The position numbers and the translations under genes are program-made. Positions 14,819 through 16,703 of a stretch of 16,703 bases of DNA are shown here, piece after piece. This stretch comes from JAWXCH01 sp034440595 (GTDB lineage Bacteria > Planctomycetota > Planctomycetia > Pirellulales > JALHPA01). The stretch is taken from positions 1 to 16,703 of the forward strand of contig JAWXCH010000558.1 of assembly GCA_034440595.1 (NCBI GenBank), written 5' to 3'. A model generated the notes under the pieces. The model did no database searches, was not told where the DNA came from, and saw only the letters and a list, made by a program, of their open reading frames with translations. Each line of letters opens with the position of its first letter. Within the stretch, counting starts at the first letter, position 1.

Positions 14819-15130
14819 TTTCGCATGGGGCAATAACTGATGCCAGCAAGAATCTTGTCGGATGAACCCTGTCGAGTCGACCCTTTCGACGTACTTGGGC
14901 AGAGTAACAACAACTCTAGTTTGCTCACTCATGCGCTGCTGTGCATTGAGGCCGCCTCTCGAGTCGATGTTACGCGACAATCGACGATCAATTGTGTTCA
15001 CATGAAGCCGCCATTGGGAACTCAGTCGGATAGAAGCCAAGCGATCGGATCGGCGTCCCTCAGCGACATCCATCGCCGCAAAATAAAAGTGTTCGTCGAC
15101 GATCGCTTGCAGGAGTGCGGAGCCGATACA
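14819..15130 (+). other. In-frame region upstream of the Cys-motif protein; possible N-terminal extension
   Basis: The frame of the following gene stays open back to ATG 14840, only 21 bases after the operon's second stop, which would give a 228-residue protein and a three-gene operon. The 97 added residues show no recognisable domain, and a minus-strand frame is open across the same DNA. ATG 14840 has only a GGGG 12-14 bases upstream. I favour the downstream start at 15131, but base composition does not decide between them. Confidence 0.4.
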
Positions 15131-15526
15131 ATGAAGCAATCTTCGGCGGGACAATCGAAAAATGCCGACTACCAAATTTATCCCGCAGCATCACCACCAA
15201 GTGTTGATTTCTCTCGCTGGAAATTTAGTTGTGTTGGTTTCGTTTTAGAAGCATATCGAGCAGCAAGGATCCGCCTATTGGATGACACGTTGCCTCATAG
15301 CACGCTAGACGATTTGAAACGATACTATCCCGACTTTGCGAACGTCTTGGGCTATCAAAGGATGCGCGATCAATTGGGCATTGGAGTTGGCAATAGCTGG
15401 CCAGTCGCCTTGGCGGGCTACGTGCTGAATTCCCTTGCGCGCGATGTTGAGGATATCCATTCGACGCCCTATGTTCCAAAACCGGGCGACGAATACTTTT
15501 CTCCCGATCCGCCGATCCAATCCTAG
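15131..15526 (+). CDS. Small protein with an NlpC/P60-like Cys motif (tentative)
   Basis: A 131-residue protein, taking ATG 15131 with GGAG 8 bases upstream. Its most conserved-looking part is WKFSCVGFVLEAYRAARIRL, which resembles the Cys-containing motif of NlpC/P60-type hydrolases (C-S-G-F-V followed by a helix and an aliphatic residue pattern). Later come LGIGVGNSWPVALAGYVLNSL and an acidic PKPGDEYFSP end. No His of an NlpC/P60 triad can be placed confidently and no signal peptide is present with this start, so catalysis is uncertain. It may belong to a family of planctomycete hypothetical proteins of similar length. It follows the operon at 12892-14818 on the same strand and may be co-transcribed. 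Confidence 0.62.
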   Translation: MKQSSAGQSKNADYQIYPAASPPSVDFSRWKFSCVGFVLEAYRAARIRLLDDTLPHSTLDDLKRYYPDFANVLGYQRMRDQLGIGVGNSWPVALAGYVLNSLARDVEDIHSTPYVPKPGDEYFSPDPPIQS

Positions 15527-15819
15527 ATCGTCGTCAACTCGCACCCCAAATTGCAACTGCATCGCCTGGCCATCAACCCCCGGGTTGTTGCTCAGTGTGC
15601 GCAAGCTGATGCGGCCGCCGAGGCGAATTGGTCTTGTAAGCCTCGACCAGGCTATCCCTCTCGAAATCCGGGTAACCCTCGCCACTCCCCTCCGCAAGCG
15701 CGGCATAATCGGTCAGGCCGCTGTCAAGTTTAATTCTTACGTGGGATACGGACGATGTACAGCTTAGGTTGGCAGGGCAACATTCAACGAATGCAAATTT
15801 CGGAGCAGGAGGCTTCTCA
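15527..15819. other. Gene-free stretch between two small genes
   Basis: About 290 bases. Frames on both strands give Arg/Pro/Ser-rich translations without domain character. CGAGGC (15618-15623) and GCCTCG (15639-15644) form a 6-bp inverted repeat, and CCCTCGCCACTCCCCTCCGC near 15680 faintly resembles the left half of the REP-like elements but lacks its palindrome. Nothing else can be supported. Confidence 0.35.
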
Positions 15820-16017
15820 ATGTGGCGTTCCTTTTTCTTGGCGGCCGGAATCTTCACGCTGATTCTCGGTGTTGAGTGCATGCTCATTGAGCGTGCCGTC
15901 CGCAGCGGGCCAGGCGAGGACATTATCCCGCCCGAATGGGCTCCCTGGAGTTTGATGTCCGCCGGTGCGGTGGTCATTTTGTACTCGTTCACTATCCCCA
16001 AGAAGCTGAAGGGGTAG
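15820..16017 (+). CDS. Small two-helix membrane protein (planctomycete-type)
   Basis: A 65-residue protein with two hydrophobic helices: MWRSFFLAAGIFTLILGVEC (1-20) and WSLMSAGAVVILYSFTIP (43-60), joined by a short Arg/Glu/Pro loop and ending in KKLKG, so both termini probably lie in the cytoplasm. ATG 15820 is preferred because GGAGG lies 7-8 bases upstream; an upstream in-frame start at 15769 would add 17 polar residues. The core WAPWSLMSAGAVV followed by YSFTIP is a pattern I associate with small conserved planctomycete proteins of unknown role; that is recollection, not a search result. It stands alone, with about 290 bases before it and 420 after. Confidence 0.75.
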   Translation: MWRSFFLAAGIFTLILGVECMLIERAVRSGPGEDIIPPEWAPWSLMSAGAVVILYSFTIPKKLKG

Positions 16018-16372
16018 CCCGCGACCGGCTTTCTTAGCTGGAAATAGCAGGCCCGTTTGGATTTGACGAACCGCTGTGCGGTCAATTGGCAGCTTATAAC
16101 GCATCAACTGACGCTTGCGCGATTGTGGTTGTTGCCATCTCGGGGGTCTGACCATTTGTCGGTCAGCGATCTTGCCAGGGATCTGTTGTCAACCTGTCCG
16201 GCGGCGTTATCATAATAGACGTCGCAAACGTACTGGCGAGTCTGGTCCTATCGGGGTCGGTGCTGGTCACGTGGAAGTACCCTGCGGCGTCAAAAACTAG
16301 CATTCGCTAATTTCGATCGATTTCGGCATATCTTTGAATAACGAACGTCGTTTACGACTGGTGGTGCCTTGT
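16018..16372. other. Gene-free region upstream of the exported protein
   Basis: No believable gene. A stem CTGACC (16148-16153) with GGTCAG (16161-16166) and a 7-base loop lacks a T-run. The stretch from about 16300 to 16345 is AT-rich and may hold the promoter of the gene starting at 16440. No attachment site, tRNA or origin-like feature was seen. Confidence 0.35.
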
Positions 16373-16400
16373 CATGCGCATTCGATGTCGAATGTGCATG
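16373..16400. promoter_or_regulatory. 28-base near-perfect palindrome before the exported-protein gene
   Basis: The arm CATGCGCATTCGA (16373-16385) and TCGAATGTGCATG (16388-16400) are reverse complements with one mismatch, around a central TG. A further TGCATTCGAT lies at 16405-16414. It sits 40 bases before the preferred start codon, where a repressor or activator dyad is common. Because ATGs inside it are in frame with the gene, it could instead be coding in a longer start version. Confidence 0.55.
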
Positions 16401-16439
16401 CCTGTGCATTCGATTCTCTCCAGACCTGAGCACACGAAA

Positions 16440-16703
16440 ATGACTCTGCGTATTGCATCTCTGGTAGGACTGCTCTGCATTTGCGGGGTACTCGGCGGAG
16501 TACTGGCACTCGCCGACGATGACACCAAAAAGGATGGCGCGAAGAAAACGCCTCTCAAGGCCAAGACGGTGCCGGCAGATTTTCCCCTGACCGCAAAACT
16601 AGTCGCCAAGAAAAGCGAGTACGAGCTAACGCAATCAGAGATGGGTGGGGATTTTCGCAAGTCGCTGGAGGACAAAAATCTCCAAAAGCCCGCCCCGCCC
16701 GCG
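16440..16703 (+). CDS. Exported protein of unknown function, N-terminal 88 residues only
   Basis: The frame is open to the right edge. The N-terminus MTLRIASLVGLLCICGVLGG followed by VLALADDD is a typical signal peptide with cleavage predicted after ALA, near residue 25. The mature part begins acidic and Lys-rich (DDDTKKDGAKKTPLKAK) and continues with SEYELTQSEMGGDFRKSLED, then a Pro-rich stretch at the edge. No family is recognised from this fragment. ATG 16440 is chosen to give a standard signal peptide; in-frame ATGs at 16374, 16392 and 16398 would add basic residues and place the palindrome inside the gene. No clear Shine-Dalgarno precedes any of them. A minus-strand frame over the same DNA is a shadow. 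Confidence 0.65.
   Translation, partial: MTLRIASLVGLLCICGVLGGVLALADDDTKKDGAKKTPLKAKTVPADFPLTAKLVAKKSEYELTQSEMGGDFRKSLEDKNLQKPAPPA

Noticed and set aside
14723..15175. A 150-residue minus-strand frame opposite the end of the operon.
   Set aside because: No start signal or recognisable domain, and it overlaps the 3' end of the 414-residue gene and the start of the Cys-motif protein.

Overview
The window looks like a piece of a Planctomycetota chromosome, probably Pirellulales-like. That placement is inference from gene content: a membrane-fusion protein carrying GAF domains, an FHA-EAL protein, a multi-pass Ser/Thr kinase with a planctomycete-style N-terminal segment, and a tiny membrane protein with an APWSLMSAGAVV core. 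Shine-Dalgarno sites are present at some starts and absent at others. No rRNA, tRNA, CRISPR array, integrase or transposase was seen.

Layout. (1) 1-5700, export module. On the minus strand, a GAF-GAF-TM-HlyD protein (716-2839) is followed 24 bases later by a secreted HlyD-type adaptor (691 to beyond the left edge). Diverging from them is a TolC-like outer-membrane lipoprotein with a long Pro-rich tail (3148-5700). The 308-base divergent gap holds a strong hairpin. Together they look like adaptor and outer-membrane parts of a tripartite exporter; the inner-membrane part is probably beyond position 1. (2) 5701-6149, gene-free DNA packed with palindromic REP-like elements (CTCCCGC/GCGGGAG followed by AGGTGAAG). 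(3) 6150-8231, two minus-strand genes: an FHA-EAL protein with an apparently complete phosphodiesterase residue set, and a DUF2071/YqjF-family protein. (4) 8232-10054, an intergenic region ending in an array of 16-base tandem repeats directly before an RtcB-type RNA ligase gene (plus strand). (5) 10055-10237, a convergent gap with a long AT-rich inverted repeat and another REP-like palindrome. (6) 10238-12586 (minus), a receptor-like Ser/Thr kinase with six predicted membrane helices, a DFN in place of DFG, and a Ser/Gly pentapeptide-like tail.

(7) 12892-14818, a tight two-gene plus-strand operon of unrecognised proteins with visibly lower GC. The first has a C-terminal part whose layout recalls a COMM domain. 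It is followed by a small protein with an NlpC/P60-like Cys motif (15131-15526, frame open from 14840). (8) 15820-16017, a 65-residue two-helix membrane protein, and from 16440 the start of an exported protein cut by the right edge, preceded by a near-perfect 28-base palindrome.

The parts most worth pursuing are the adaptor with a built-in sensory domain, the unknown 12892-14818 operon, the iteron-like array before the RNA ligase gene, and the DFN kinase.
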